Shown here: one piece after another, positions 43,512-52,207 of the stretch
Position numbering within the stretch: the stretch's first letter is position 1
Layout: each line of letters opens with the position of its first letter
Assembly (NCBI RefSeq): GCF_020400825.1
Contig: NZ_JAINVH010000026.1
Span: 59,310 to 123,309 of the forward strand
DNA from: Streptomyces sp. HPF1205
GTDB taxonomy: Bacteria > Actinomycetota > Actinomycetes > Streptomycetales > Streptomycetaceae
Reading direction: 5' to 3'
Length of the DNA stretch: 64,000 nucleotides
The notes under the pieces: model-generated
Seen by the model: only the letters and a program-made list of their open reading frames with translations
Databases searched by the model: none
Told to the model about the DNA's origin: nothing
Position numbers and translations under genes: made by a program

Positions 43512-44735
43512 TCACACCGCGTCCCGCTCGATGGGACAGGTCATGCAGCGCGGCCCGCCTCTGCCGCGGCCCAGTTCGCTGCCGGGGATCTCGATCACCT
43601 CGATGCCGCGCTTGCGCAGGAACGTGTTGGTCGTCGCGTTCCGCTCGTAGGCCACCACCACTCCCGGCTCCACGGCCAGCACGTTGCACCCGTCGTCCCA
43701 CTGCTCGCGCTCGGCGGAGTGCACGTCCTGGGTGGCGGTGAGCACGGTGATCGCGTCCAGGCCGAGCGCGGCCGCGATGGCCCGGTGCATGTGCTCGGGC
43801 GGGTGGTCGGTGACCTTCAGCTCGCCGCCGGCCGCACCCGGCTGGATGGTGTACGAGCGCAGCATGCCCAGGCCCGCGTACTGGGTGAAGGTGTCGCCGT
43901 CGACCATCGTCATCACCGTGTCCAGGTGCATGAACGCCCTGCCCTTGGGCATGTCCAGGGCCACGATGGTCTGCGCGGAGCCGGCCTCGAACAGCCCGCG
44001 GGCGAGCATCTCCACCGCCTGCGGTGTGGTGCGCTCGCTCATCCCGATCAGCACCGCGCCCTTGCCGATGACCAGGACGTCGCCGCCCTCGATGGTCGAG
44101 GGGTAGGCGGCCTGGCCCTCGGACCAGATGTGGAAGCCGCCTGCGGCGAACAGCGGGTGGTGCTGGTAGATCGCCTCGAAGTGGACGGTCTCGCGCTGCC
44201 GGGCGGGCCAGCGCATGGCGTTGATGCTCACCCCGTCGTAGACCCAGGCCGAGGTGTCGCGGGTGAAAAGGTGGTTGGGGAGCGGGGCCAGCAGGAAGTC
44301 GTCGAGGTCCATGGCGTGGAAGCGGACGGAGACCGGCTCGGCGAACAGTTCGAGGAACTCCCGTTTGGTCATCCCGCCGACCAGCGCCTCGGTCAGCTCG
44401 GCGGCGTCCAGCTCGTCGAACGCGGCCCGCAGGTGCCCGGTGGCCAGCGGGCCGTACTCCTTCTCGTCGAAGACCCGGTCGAGCACCAGGTCCCTGGCCT
44501 GCGGCACGAGAAGGGATTCGCGCAGCAGGTCCCCGAAGAGGTGCACCTCGATCCCGCGGTCGCGCAGCACGTCGGCGAACCCGTCGTGCTCGGCCCGCGC
44601 CCTGCGCACCCACAGCAGGTCGTCGAAGAGCAGGGCGTCCTTGTTGCTGGGGGTGAGCCGCTTCAGTTCGAGGTCCGGGCGGTGCAGTATGACGCGGCGC
44701 AGCCGCCCGGCCTCGGAGTCGACGTGAAATCCCAT
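43512..44735 (-). CDS. arcA: Arginine deiminase
   Basis: The 407-residue guanidine-modifying enzyme hydrolyses arginine to citrulline and ammonia. Conserved active-site stretches are 'HFEAIYQHHPLF', 'STIEGGDVLVIGKGAVLIG', 'FMHLDTVMTMVDGDTFTQYA' (catalytic His/Asp) and the nucleophile Cys near the end in 'GRGGPRCMTCPIERD'. The ATG at 44735 begins the family N-terminus 'MGFHVDSEAGRLRRVILHRP'; frames further upstream are not conserved. With the following ornithine carbamoyltransferase it forms two of the three steps of the ATP-yielding deiminase pathway. Confidence 0.95.
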   Translation of the reverse strand: MGFHVDSEAGRLRRVILHRPDLELKRLTPSNKDALLFDDLLWVRRARAEHDGFADVLRDRGIEVHLFGDLLRESLLVPQARDLVLDRVFDEKEYGPLATGHLRAAFDELDAAELTEALVGGMTKREFLELFAEPVSVRFHAMDLDDFLLAPLPNHLFTRDTSAWVYDGVSINAMRWPARQRETVHFEAIYQHHPLFAAGGFHIWSEGQAAYPSTIEGGDVLVIGKGAVLIGMSERTTPQAVEMLARGLFEAGSAQTIVALDMPKGRAFMHLDTVMTMVDGDTFTQYAGLGMLRSYTIQPGAAGGELKVTDHPPEHMHRAIAAALGLDAITVLTATQDVHSAEREQWDDGCNVLAVEPGVVVAYERNATTNTFLRKRGIEVIEIPGSELGRGRGGPRCMTCPIERDAV

Positions 44736-44845
44736 GAGAGAAGACCTTCCCACGCCGGACCCGGGCCAACGGTGCCTGTCCACCAGTCTGCCTCCCGGCG
44801 GCGGCTGCCGGGAGGCGGACTCGCGGATCACCGGCCCGCGCGGTC

Positions 44846-44889
44846 GCGTGATCTCACGGTTGCGTGATCTCACGGTTGCGTGATCTCAC
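44846..44889. repeat. 2.75 tandem copies of a 16-bp repeat containing GTGATCTCAC
   Basis: The unit GCGTGATCTCACGGTT occurs at 44846-44861 and 44862-44877, and its first 12 bases at 44878-44889. Each copy contains the small dyad GTGA-TC-TCAC. The array overlaps the pnkp stop codon and lies 111-154 bases before arcA, so it could be a cluster of operator sites. Confidence 0.75.
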
Positions 44890-47462
44890 AGCCGGGGGTC
44901 GACCGGCTCGGACTCCAGCGCGAGGACGGCGAAGACCGCCTCGTGGACGCGCCACAGGGGTTCGCCCGCGGCCAGGCGGTCGAGCGCCTCCAGGCCGAGG
45001 GCGTACTCGCGCAGCGCCAGGGAGCGCTTGTGCCCCAGGAACCGGGAGCGCAGCCGCGCCAGGTGCTCGGGCCGGGTGTACTCGGGTCCGTAGATGATCC
45101 GCAGGTACTCCCGGCCCCGGCACTTGATGCCGGGCTGCACCAGCCGGCGGCCGCCCTCGGCCCGCACGAGCGCGGCCAGGGGCTTGACGACCATGCCCTC
45201 GCCGCCGGCCTCGGTGAGGTCGAGCCACCAGCGCACACCCGCCGCCACGGAGTCCTCGTCGGCCGTGTCCACCACGAGGCGGCCGGTCTCGCGCAGCATC
45301 CCCGACGGGTCGGCGGCGACGAGGCGGTCGATGAGGGCGAGCTGCCGGTCGTGCGGGAGGGCGGCCAGGGCGCGGCCTTCGGCGGCGAGGATCTGGAAGG
45401 GCGCCAGGCGCACTCCGTCCAGGCCGTCGGTGGTCCAGCAGTAGCGGCGGTACGCCTCCGTGAAGGCCGCGGCGTCCGCCGCGCGCTCCCGCTGCCGGTC
45501 CAGCAGCGCGGCCACGTCGCTCCCCCGGCCCGCGGCTGCCTCCAGGGCGGCGAGGGCGGGCGGGAAGACGGAACCGGCGGCCGCCCCGACCGCCGCGTAC
45601 TGCTTGCGCAGCAGCCCGGACGCCTTGAGCGACCAGGGCAGCAGCTCGGCGTCGAGCAGCAGCCAGTCGGTCTCCAGCTCCTCCCACAGCCCGGCGGCCG
45701 TGACCGCCCGCCGGACCCGGGCGAGCACCTCCTCCGTGACGGCGGGGTCGTCGAAGAACGGCCGTCCGGTACGGGTGTGCAGCGCGCCGGTCGCCCCGTG
45801 CGTACCGAACCGCTTGCCCGCCGCGGCCTCGTCCCGGCACACCAGGGCGACCGCGCGCGAGCCCATGTGCTTCTCCTCGCACACCACCTGGCGCACCCCG
45901 TCCTCGCGGTAGGCGGCGAACGCCTCCAGGGGGTGCTCCAGGTAGCCGTCCTGCTGGGAGGTCGCGCACGGCGCCATGGTCGGCGGCAGGTAGGCCAGCA
46001 GGCGCGGGTCGATCGCGAAACGGCTCATCACCTCCAGAGCGGCGGCCGCGTTCTCCTCGCGCACGGCGAGCCGGCCCATCAGGGAGGTCTCCACGATCCG
46101 GCGCCCCGCGACATCGGCGAGGTCCAGCGGGCGCCCCTCGCGGCCGCCGGGCGCCTCCGTGAGCAGCGGCTTCGCCGGCTCGTACCAGACCCGCTCGGCC
46201 GGCACCTCGACCAGTTCGCGCTCCGGCCAGCGCAGCGCGGTCAGCTTGCCGCCGAAGACCGCGCCGGTGTCCAGGCAGATGGTGTTGTTGATCCAGGAGG
46301 CGGTGTGCACGGGGGTGTGGCCGTAGACGACGGCGGCGCGGCCCCGGTAGTCCTCGGCCCACGGGTAGCGCACGGGCAGGCCGAACTCGTCGGTCTCGCC
46401 GGTGGTGTCCCCGTACAGGGCGTGCGAGCGGACCCGGCCGGACGTACGGCCGTGGTACTTCTCGGGCAGGCCGGCGTGGCAGACCACCAGCTTGCCGCCG
46501 TCCAGGACGTAGTGGCTGACCAGGCCGTCGATGAAGGACGCGACCCGGTCGCGGAACTCCGGGTCCAGCGCCTGCTCCCGCTCAAACTGCTCGACGGTCT
46601 CGGCCAGGCCGTGCGTGTGCTGCACCGAGCGGCCCTTGAGGTGGCGGGCGAGCTTGTTCTCATGGTTGCCGGGCACGCACAGGGCGGTGCCCGCCGCGAC
46701 CATGCCCATGACGCGGCGCAGCACGCCGGGGCTGTCCGGGCCGCGGTCGACCAGGTCGCCGAGGAACACGGCGGTCCGGCCGCGCGGGTGCTCGCCGTCC
46801 TCGTACCCCAGCTCGGCCAGCAGGCGCTCCAGCTCCGCCGAGCAGCCGTGGACGTCGCCGATGATGTCGAAGGGGCCGGTGAGGTGGGTCAGGTCGTTGT
46901 AGCGGCGCTCGGTCACCACCTCGGCGGCGTCGATCTCGGCGGTGCCGCGCAGGATGTGCACCTTGCGGAAGCCCTCGCGCTCCAGCCCTCGCAGCGAACG
47001 CCGCAGCTCGCGCTGGTGGCGCTGGATGACGTGGCGGGGCAGGCCGGCGCGGTCGGGACGGGTGGCGTTGCGCTCGGCGCAGACCTGCTCGGGAACGTCC
47101 AGGACGATCGCGATCGGCAGCACGTCGTGCTCGCGGGCCAGCTTGATCAGCGACTTGCGGCTCTCGGGCTGCACGCTGGTGGCGTCGACGACGGTACGGC
47201 GGCCGGCCGCGAGCCGCTTGCCCGCGATGTAGTGCAGGACGTCGAAGGCGTCGCCGGTGGCGCTCTGGTCGTTCTCGTCGTCGCTGACCAGGGCGCGGCA
47301 GAAGTCGGAGGAGATGACCTCGGTCGGCTTGAAGTGGCGTGCGGCGAACGTCGACTTGCCCGACCCGGTGGCGCCGATCAGCACGACGAGGGACAGGTCG
47401 GTGACGGCGAGGGTGCGGGGAGCGGCCGCGGTGCTCGTCGTGCTGGTGGTACTCGTGGTCAT
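44886..47462 (-). CDS. pnkp: Bacterial polynucleotide kinase-phosphatase/adenylyltransferase (Pnkp)
   Basis: The 858-residue RNA-repair enzyme has three parts. The kinase (about 20-180) has P-loop 'LIGATGSGKSTFAARHF'. The calcineurin-like phosphatase (about 190-480) has 'FDIIGDVHGCSAELERLL', 'FLGDLVDRGPDS', 'VPGNHENK' and 'VYGHTPV'. The ligase-like adenylyltransferase has its lysine in 'CEEKHMGSRAVAL' at about residue 530. Together they heal and, with Hen1, seal broken RNA ends such as ribotoxin-cleaved tRNA. The length agrees with known bacterial Pnkp (about 850). The ATG overlaps the hen1 stop codon (ATGA, 47459-47462), so partners are synthesised together. Its 3' end lies in a tandem repeat. 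Confidence 0.95.
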   Translation of the reverse strand: MTTSTTSTTSTAAAPRTLAVTDLSLVVLIGATGSGKSTFAARHFKPTEVISSDFCRALVSDDENDQSATGDAFDVLHYIAGKRLAAGRRTVVDATSVQPESRKSLIKLAREHDVLPIAIVLDVPEQVCAERNATRPDRAGLPRHVIQRHQRELRRSLRGLEREGFRKVHILRGTAEIDAAEVVTERRYNDLTHLTGPFDIIGDVHGCSAELERLLAELGYEDGEHPRGRTAVFLGDLVDRGPDSPGVLRRVMGMVAAGTALCVPGNHENKLARHLKGRSVQHTHGLAETVEQFEREQALDPEFRDRVASFIDGLVSHYVLDGGKLVVCHAGLPEKYHGRTSGRVRSHALYGDTTGETDEFGLPVRYPWAEDYRGRAAVVYGHTPVHTASWINNTICLDTGAVFGGKLTALRWPERELVEVPAERVWYEPAKPLLTEAPGGREGRPLDLADVAGRRIVETSLMGRLAVREENAAAALEVMSRFAIDPRLLAYLPPTMAPCATSQQDGYLEHPLEAFAAYREDGVRQVVCEEKHMGSRAVALVCRDEAAAGKRFGTHGATGALHTRTGRPFFDDPAVTEEVLARVRRAVTAAGLWEELETDWLLLDAELLPWSLKASGLLRKQYAAVGAAAGSVFPPALAALEAAAGRGSDVAALLDRQRERAADAAAFTEAYRRYCWTTDGLDGVRLAPFQILAAEGRALAALPHDRQLALIDRLVAADPSGMLRETGRLVVDTADEDSVAAGVRWWLDLTEAGGEGMVVKPLAALVRAEGGRRLVQPGIKCRGREYLRIIYGPEYTRPEHLARLRSRFLGHKRSLALREYALGLEALDRLAAGEPLWRVHEAVFAVLALESEPVDPRL

Positions 47463-49063
47463 GCCGCCGCCTCCTGGTCCTTCTCGGTGTCCGTGGTCGT
47501 GCCCGCGGTCGTGCCCGTGGTCGTGTCCGCGGGGTTGGCAGCGGGCTCGTCGGCGGGGTCGTCCGCGTTCGTGCCCGCGGTCGTGCCCGTGTCGTGGCGG
47601 CCGGGGCCGCCGGCCGGGGCGAGGGTGAAGACCGCCATCTGGGTGGGCGGCCCCACCTCGGGGTCCTCGGGGCCGACGGGCACGAGCCCGACCCCGTACC
47701 CGTGCCGTTCGGCCACCGCGCGGGCCCAGTCGGCGAACTCGGCGCGGTTCCACTCGAAGCGGTGGTCCGCGTGCCGCACGTGCCCGGCGGGCAGCGTCTC
47801 CCAGCGCACGTTGTACTCGGCGTTGGGGGTGGTCACGACGACGGTACGGGGGCGGGCCGCGCCGAACACCGCGTACTCCAGGGCGGGCAGCCGCGGCGGG
47901 TCGACGTGCTCGACGACCTCGCTGAGCACGGCCGCGTCGTACCCCTTGAGGCGAGCGTCGGTGTACGTCAGCGAGCCCTGCAGCAGCCGGACCCTGGCGG
48001 ACTGCCGCTCGCCGAGCCGGTCCAGCCGCAGCCGGCGCGCCGCGATGTCCAGGGCCCGTACGGAGACGTCCACCCCGACGACCTCGGTGAACCGGGTCTC
48101 CTTCAGCATCGCCGCGGTCAACTGGCCCTGCCCGCAGCCCATGTCGAGCACGCGCGCGGCCCCGCGGGCGCGCAGCTCGGCGAGGATCGCCTCGCGCCGC
48201 TGGACGGCCAGCGGGGTCGGGCGCTCCCCCTCCGCGCCCTCGGGCGCCTCGGCCGCGACGGCGTTGTCCAGTTCCTCGACCTCGACGTCGTCGGATTCTG
48301 CGAGCCGCGCGAGCTCCAGCCGCTCCATCGCCTGCCGGGTCAGCGACCAACGGCGGGACAGGTAACGGCTGGTGATCAGCTTCTGCTCGGGGTGCGCGGG
48401 CAGCCAGCCCTCGCCGAAGCGCAGCAGCTTGTCGACCTCGTCGGGCGAGACCCAGTAGTGCTTGGCGTCGTCCAGCACCGGCAGCAGGACGTACAGGTGC
48501 CGCAGGGCATGGGCCAGCCGCAACTCACCGTCCAGGGTCAGGCGCACGTACCGCGACTCGCCCCACTCCGGGAACCGCTCGTCCAGCGCCACCGGCTCCG
48601 CCGCCACCCGCCAGCCGAGCGGCTCGAACAGCCGCGCCACCAGGGCGGGGCCGCCCTTCGCGGGCAGTACGGGCACCTCGATCGTGAGCGGCAGCGGCTC
48701 CTCGGCCCGTTCCGGCATGGCGCGGCACTCACCGCGCAGGGCGCTGGAGAACACGGTCCGCAGCGCGACCGCCAGCAGCGAGGACGCGGCGTACGGCCGG
48801 TCGTTCACGTACTGCGCCAGCGCCGCGTCCGGCACCCCGCCACGGCCCTTGCCCTTCCCCCGGCGCAGCAGGGCGGAGGGATCGACCTCCAGCAGCAGCG
48901 CCGCGGTCGTCCGCTCGGCCGACGCCTCGGGGTAGAACACATGCGCGCCGCCGTAGGACGTGCTGAACGTCTGTGCCTTGTCCGGATGCTTGTGCAGCAG
49001 GAACCCGAGGTCCGTGGCGGGCCGGGCCGCGCTGCCACCTGTGGTGGTTATCGTCAGGAACAC
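47459..49063 (-). CDS. hen1: RNA 3'-terminal 2'-O-methyltransferase Hen1
   Basis: The 534-residue protein has an N-terminal Pnkp-activating domain (about 1-240; it begins 'VFLTITTTGGSAARPATDLG') and a C-terminal methyltransferase. 'VLDMGCGQGQLTAAML' at about residue 306 binds SAM, and 'LSEVVEHVDPPRL' with the later 'RHADHRFEW' supplies the Glu-His-His metal site typical of Hen1. It methylates the 2'-OH at the break so that repaired RNA resists renewed cleavage. The GTG at 49063 was chosen because it starts the conserved region; upstream the frame runs into repeats. A Thr/Asp/Ala-rich tail of about 40 residues is unusual. It is coupled to pnkp. Confidence 0.94.
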   Translation of the reverse strand: MFLTITTTGGSAARPATDLGFLLHKHPDKAQTFSTSYGGAHVFYPEASAERTTAALLLEVDPSALLRRGKGKGRGGVPDAALAQYVNDRPYAASSLLAVALRTVFSSALRGECRAMPERAEEPLPLTIEVPVLPAKGGPALVARLFEPLGWRVAAEPVALDERFPEWGESRYVRLTLDGELRLAHALRHLYVLLPVLDDAKHYWVSPDEVDKLLRFGEGWLPAHPEQKLITSRYLSRRWSLTRQAMERLELARLAESDDVEVEELDNAVAAEAPEGAEGERPTPLAVQRREAILAELRARGAARVLDMGCGQGQLTAAMLKETRFTEVVGVDVSVRALDIAARRLRLDRLGERQSARVRLLQGSLTYTDARLKGYDAAVLSEVVEHVDPPRLPALEYAVFGAARPRTVVVTTPNAEYNVRWETLPAGHVRHADHRFEWNRAEFADWARAVAERHGYGVGLVPVGPEDPEVGPPTQMAVFTLAPAGGPGRHDTGTTAGTNADDPADEPAANPADTTTGTTAGTTTDTEKDQEAAA

Positions 49064-49140
49064 CGACCGAGTATCTCCGGCCGGGCACGGCGGCGACCAA
49101 GCATTTCCGGGCATCCCCGCGCCCGCCGGCACCGGCACGG

Positions 49141-49220
49141 CGGGGCGGCGGGGCGGCGGGGCGGCGGGGCGGCGGGGCGGCGGGGCGGCGGGGCGGCGGG
49201 GCGGCGGGGCGGCGGGGCGG
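49141..49220. repeat. Ten perfect copies of the octamer CGGGGCGG
   Basis: Exactly ten head-to-tail copies of the 8-base unit fill 49141-49220, between the hen1 start (49063) and the stop codon of the homocysteine methyltransferase gene (49224). The plus strand has many GGGG runs, so G-quadruplex formation is possible. The hen1 message or template would carry the C-rich strand. Confidence 0.95.
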
Positions 49221-49223
49221 GGC

Positions 49224-50117
49224 CTACTCGGCCAAGGCAGCCGCGATGCGGGCGATGTCGCGCGGACCGACTCGGCAGCAGCCGCCGATCAGCCGGGCGC
49301 CGGCGGCCTGCCAGGCGGTCACGCGGTCCGGGTCGAAGGCCGCGCCACCGTGCCACCGGCGGGCGCCCGCGTCCCAGGTTTCGCCGCTGTTCGGGTAGAC
49401 CACGACCGGCTTGCCGGTGATCTCCGCGGCGACCTCCACCGCGTGATCCGCCTCGGCGGGGGCGCAGCAGTTGACCCCCACGGCGACCACGTCCGGACTG
49501 TCCGCGGCGAGAGCGAAGGCCTCCGGCAAGGGCTGGCCGGCGCGCGTCCGGCCGCCCTCGACGGTGTAGGAGAGCCACACGGGCACGCCCGCCCCCGTGG
49601 CCTCCACCGCGCGGAGCATCGCCTCGGCCTCATCGGTGTCGGGCACGGTCTCCAAGGCGAGGAAGTCCGGCCCGGCCGCCGCCAGTGCCTCGATGCGAGG
49701 ACGGTGGAAACGCTCCAGCTCGCGGACTGTCCTGCCGTAGCGTCCCCGGTACTCGCTGCCGTCGGCGAGCATCGCACCGTAGGGCCCCACGGACGCGGCG
49801 ACCCGCACCCCCGGCTGCCCGGCCGCCGCCCGGCGGGCAAGGGTGACACTGCTCTGGATGAGGGCTGTCGCCTCCTTTCTCCCGACTCCGCGGTGGGCGA
49901 AGCCTTCGTACGTCGCTTGGTAACTCGCCGTGATCAATACCCGCGCTCCCGCCCGGACGTAGGCGGTGTGCGCCGCCTCGATCTGGGCCGGGGCATCGGC
50001 CAGCAGCCGTGCCGACCACAGGACGTCGGACAGGTCGCAGCCCTGGTCGGCGAGCTGGTTGGACAGCCCGCCGTCCAGCACCAGCGCACGGTCCGAGGGG
50101 AGCGCGGGTCCGGTCAT
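49224..50117 (-). CDS. mmuM: Homocysteine S-methyltransferase
   Basis: The 297-residue zinc enzyme transfers a methyl group, probably from S-methylmethionine, to homocysteine to give methionine. The zinc cysteines are seen in 'VVAVGVNCCAPAEADH' and 'RLIGGCCRVGPRDI'. 'VLDGGLSNQLADQGCDL' and 'VLITASYQATYEGF' are typical of the MmuM/YagD branch. It lies 7 bases downstream of the oxidoreductase gene in the same direction and may be co-transcribed. The octamer array directly follows its stop codon. Confidence 0.93.
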   Translation of the reverse strand: MTGPALPSDRALVLDGGLSNQLADQGCDLSDVLWSARLLADAPAQIEAAHTAYVRAGARVLITASYQATYEGFAHRGVGRKEATALIQSSVTLARRAAAGQPGVRVAASVGPYGAMLADGSEYRGRYGRTVRELERFHRPRIEALAAAGPDFLALETVPDTDEAEAMLRAVEATGAGVPVWLSYTVEGGRTRAGQPLPEAFALAADSPDVVAVGVNCCAPAEADHAVEVAAEITGKPVVVYPNSGETWDAGARRWHGGAAFDPDRVTAWQAAGARLIGGCCRVGPRDIARIAAALAE

Positions 50118-50124
50118 CGCGCGC

Positions 50125-51048
50125 TCACCCGAGCTGCGCCTGGACCTTCGAGGAGATCAGCTCCAGGTGGTCCAGGTCCGACAGGTCGAGGACCTGGAGG
50201 TAGAAGCGGGTGGAGCCCAGCTCGGCGTACCGCCCGATCTTGTCCACGACCTCGGCCGGCGTACCCGCCAGCCCGTTGGCCTTCAGCTCCGCCACGTCCC
50301 GGCCGATCGCCGCCGCGCGGCGGGCGACTTCCGCGTCGTCCCTGCCGACCACGGCCACCAGGGCGTTGGAGTACACCATCTCGTCGGCCGGGCGCCCGGT
50401 GGCCTGGAGGGCCTCGCGCACCCTGCCGATCGCCGAGGCGGTGTCCTCCAGCGAGACGAACGGCAGGTTGAACTCGTCCGCGTACCGCGCCGCCAGCGCC
50501 GGGGTCCGCTTGGCGCCGAGGCCCCCGATGATCAGCGGCACCTTCGCCTGCGCGGGCTTCGGCAGTCCGGGCGAGTCCTTCAGCTGGTAGAACTTCCCGT
50601 CGAAGTCGAAGGTCTGGCCCACCGGAGTCGACCAGAGGCCGGTGACGACGGCGAGCTGTTCCTCCAGGCGGCCGAACTTCTCCTTGGGGAAGGGGATGCC
50701 GTACGCGGAGTGCTCCGCTTCGTACCAGCCCGCGCCGAGCCCGAACTCCACGCGCCCGCCCGACATCTGGTCCACCTGCGCGACCTGGATGGCCAGCACG
50801 CCCGGCAGCCGGAAGGTGGCCGCCGTCATGAGCGTGCCCAGCTTGATCCTGCTGGTCTCCCGGGCGAGCCCGGCCAGGGTGACCCACGCGTCCGTGGGTC
50901 CTGGCAGGCCGTCCGAGTCGCCCATGACGAGGTAGTGGTCGGATCGGAAGAAGGCGTCGAAGCCAAGGTCCTCGGTGGCCTTGGCCACAGCCAGCAGCGT
51001 GTCGTAGCTCGCCCCTTGCTGGGGCTCGGTGAAGATTCGTAGCTCCAT
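50125..51048 (-). CDS. LLM-class F420-dependent oxidoreductase
   Basis: The 307-residue luciferase-like monooxygenase (TIM-barrel) protein has 'FFRSDHYLVMGDSDGLPGPT', 'LGTLMTAATFRLPGVLA' and 'GGRVEFGLGAGWYEAEHSAYG', as in the F420-dependent branch that is very common in actinobacteria. It probably uses reduced F420 or flavin to oxidise or reduce a small organic substrate that the sequence does not reveal. The ATG at 51048 follows a GGATGGGGGG run. It precedes mmuM by 7 bases. Confidence 0.88.
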   Translation of the reverse strand: MELRIFTEPQQGASYDTLLAVAKATEDLGFDAFFRSDHYLVMGDSDGLPGPTDAWVTLAGLARETSRIKLGTLMTAATFRLPGVLAIQVAQVDQMSGGRVEFGLGAGWYEAEHSAYGIPFPKEKFGRLEEQLAVVTGLWSTPVGQTFDFDGKFYQLKDSPGLPKPAQAKVPLIIGGLGAKRTPALAARYADEFNLPFVSLEDTASAIGRVREALQATGRPADEMVYSNALVAVVGRDDAEVARRAAAIGRDVAELKANGLAGTPAEVVDKIGRYAELGSTRFYLQVLDLSDLDHLELISSKVQAQLG

Positions 51049-51081
51049 CCCCCCATCCTGCCCGTACGTCGGACTCCCTGG

Positions 51082-51543
51082 TCACCGCGGGGTCGCCCCG
51101 CTCAGCTCCCGCACCCGGTCCTTCGCGTCGTCCACGGCGTCCAGCGCCTCGATGCACAGCCAGTACGCCGCCTCGTCCTCGGCCGTGCACGCCATGTCCA
51201 CCAGGGCGAGCCCGATCTCGCCCAGCAGCACACGCAGCGCGTGCAACGTGCCGGCCGGGTCACGCACCGAGGTCAGCCGCACCACCCTCGGTGGACTCGC
51301 GTCCGCGGCCACTCCCGCGAGGGCGGGGCCCGCGCGCACCACGGGCCATGCGTGGTCCGCCCCGGCCACCGACTCCCCTGGTCCGGTGTCCGCCTTCGCG
51401 TGGCCGTCCCGGTCCGCCGTCAGCAGTCGGCCCACCGCTTCCGTCAGCTCGTACGCCTGCCAGGCCTCGGCGACGACAGTCTCCGGTCGCCGATCGCGGC
51501 GCAGCGCCTCCTCGGCCCGCGCCACCAGGCGTGCCGCGTCCAT
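51082..51543 (-). CDS. DUF6099-type small conserved protein
   Basis: The 153-residue, mainly helical soluble protein begins 'MDAARLVARAEEALRRDRRP' and has 'VVAEAWQAYELTEAVGRLL' and a C-terminal acidic helix rich in Ala and Asp. This resembles the short Streptomyces-specific family DUF6099, whose function is unknown. The ATG at 51543 follows GGGAGG; an in-frame start seven codons upstream has no such site. It lies 33 bases before the oxidoreductase gene in the same direction. Confidence 0.7.
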   Translation of the reverse strand: MDAARLVARAEEALRRDRRPETVVAEAWQAYELTEAVGRLLTADRDGHAKADTGPGESVAGADHAWPVVRAGPALAGVAADASPPRVVRLTSVRDPAGTLHALRVLLGEIGLALVDMACTAEDEAAYWLCIEALDAVDDAKDRVRELSGATPR

Positions 51544-51676
51544 GTCCGTACCTCCCGGTTCCATCGCGGCGACCCTGCGTCACCGCTGACATCACCCAGA
51601 GTGACAGATCTTCGCGGGGTGGCGGGAGCGATGTCCGCGAGCCTGTGGATAACTCCGTCCGCGGTTTCCGGGCGAC

Positions 51677-52207
51677 TCACTCGGAGGAAGCGTCCGCGCC
51701 GTCCATCGGCCGGGGAAACCGCAGCTCATTGCGGTCGATCTTCGCCGCCAGCGCGGTCAGCACGTCGATGCCGAGCACCTCGCAGAACTGCAGGAGATAG
51801 GCCATCACGTCCGCGACCTCGTCCCGGACCCGGTGGGCCGCGGTCTCGTCGTCCATGACCGCCGCGGCCTGCTCCGGCGTCATCCACTGGAAGATCTCCA
51901 GCAGCTCCGAGGCCTCGACACTCAGCGCAACCGCCAGGTTCTTCGGGGTGTGGTACGGCTGCCAGCGCCGGACCGCCGCGAATTCGGCGAGCCGACGCTG
52001 CAGAGCCGCCAGGTCCGGGCGCTCGGCGGCCCTCTGGTCAGAGCCGGGGCTGAGGCCGGGTTCGCGGCCGGAGCCGGTACCGGGCTCGGCGCCCCGTCCC
52101 GACCCCATTCCCGGTTCCGGTGCCGACCCCATTCCCGGTTCCGGTGCCGACCCCGGTCCCGGTCCCGGTCCTCGCGTTTTCGCTGTACGTTCCGTTCCGT
52201 CCGTCAC
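51677..52207 (-). CDS. MazG-like nucleotide pyrophosphohydrolase
   Basis: The 176-residue protein has a disordered head of about 60 residues with a repeated block (GSAPEPGM twice), then a compact helical all-alpha pyrophosphatase domain. 'NLAVALSVEASELLEIFQW' and 'RDEVADVMAYLLQFCEVLGI' carry the E-x(2-3)-E and D-x(2-3)-D type metal residues of MazG/iMazG enzymes, which hydrolyse (modified) nucleoside triphosphates. 'IDRNELRFP' ends the domain. The GTG at 52207 overlaps the stop codon of the ATPase gene (GTGA), so the two are coupled. The head repeat is written in DNA as two exact 24-base copies. Confidence 0.87.
   Translation of the reverse strand: MTDGTERTAKTRGPGPGPGSAPEPGMGSAPEPGMGSGRGAEPGTGSGREPGLSPGSDQRAAERPDLAALQRRLAEFAAVRRWQPYHTPKNLAVALSVEASELLEIFQWMTPEQAAAVMDDETAAHRVRDEVADVMAYLLQFCEVLGIDVLTALAAKIDRNELRFPRPMDGADASSE

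Noticed and set aside
44846..44889. Possible CRISPR or transposon-end repeat
   Set aside because: Direct 16-base copies without spacers, target duplication or transposase.
44880..48365. A 1161-codon plus-strand frame opposite pnkp and hen1
   Set aside because: Shadow frame; the opposite strand encodes two complete multi-motif enzymes.
49141..49220. Possible CRISPR-like array
   Set aside because: Units are 8 bases with no spacers and no cas genes nearby; it is a simple microsatellite.
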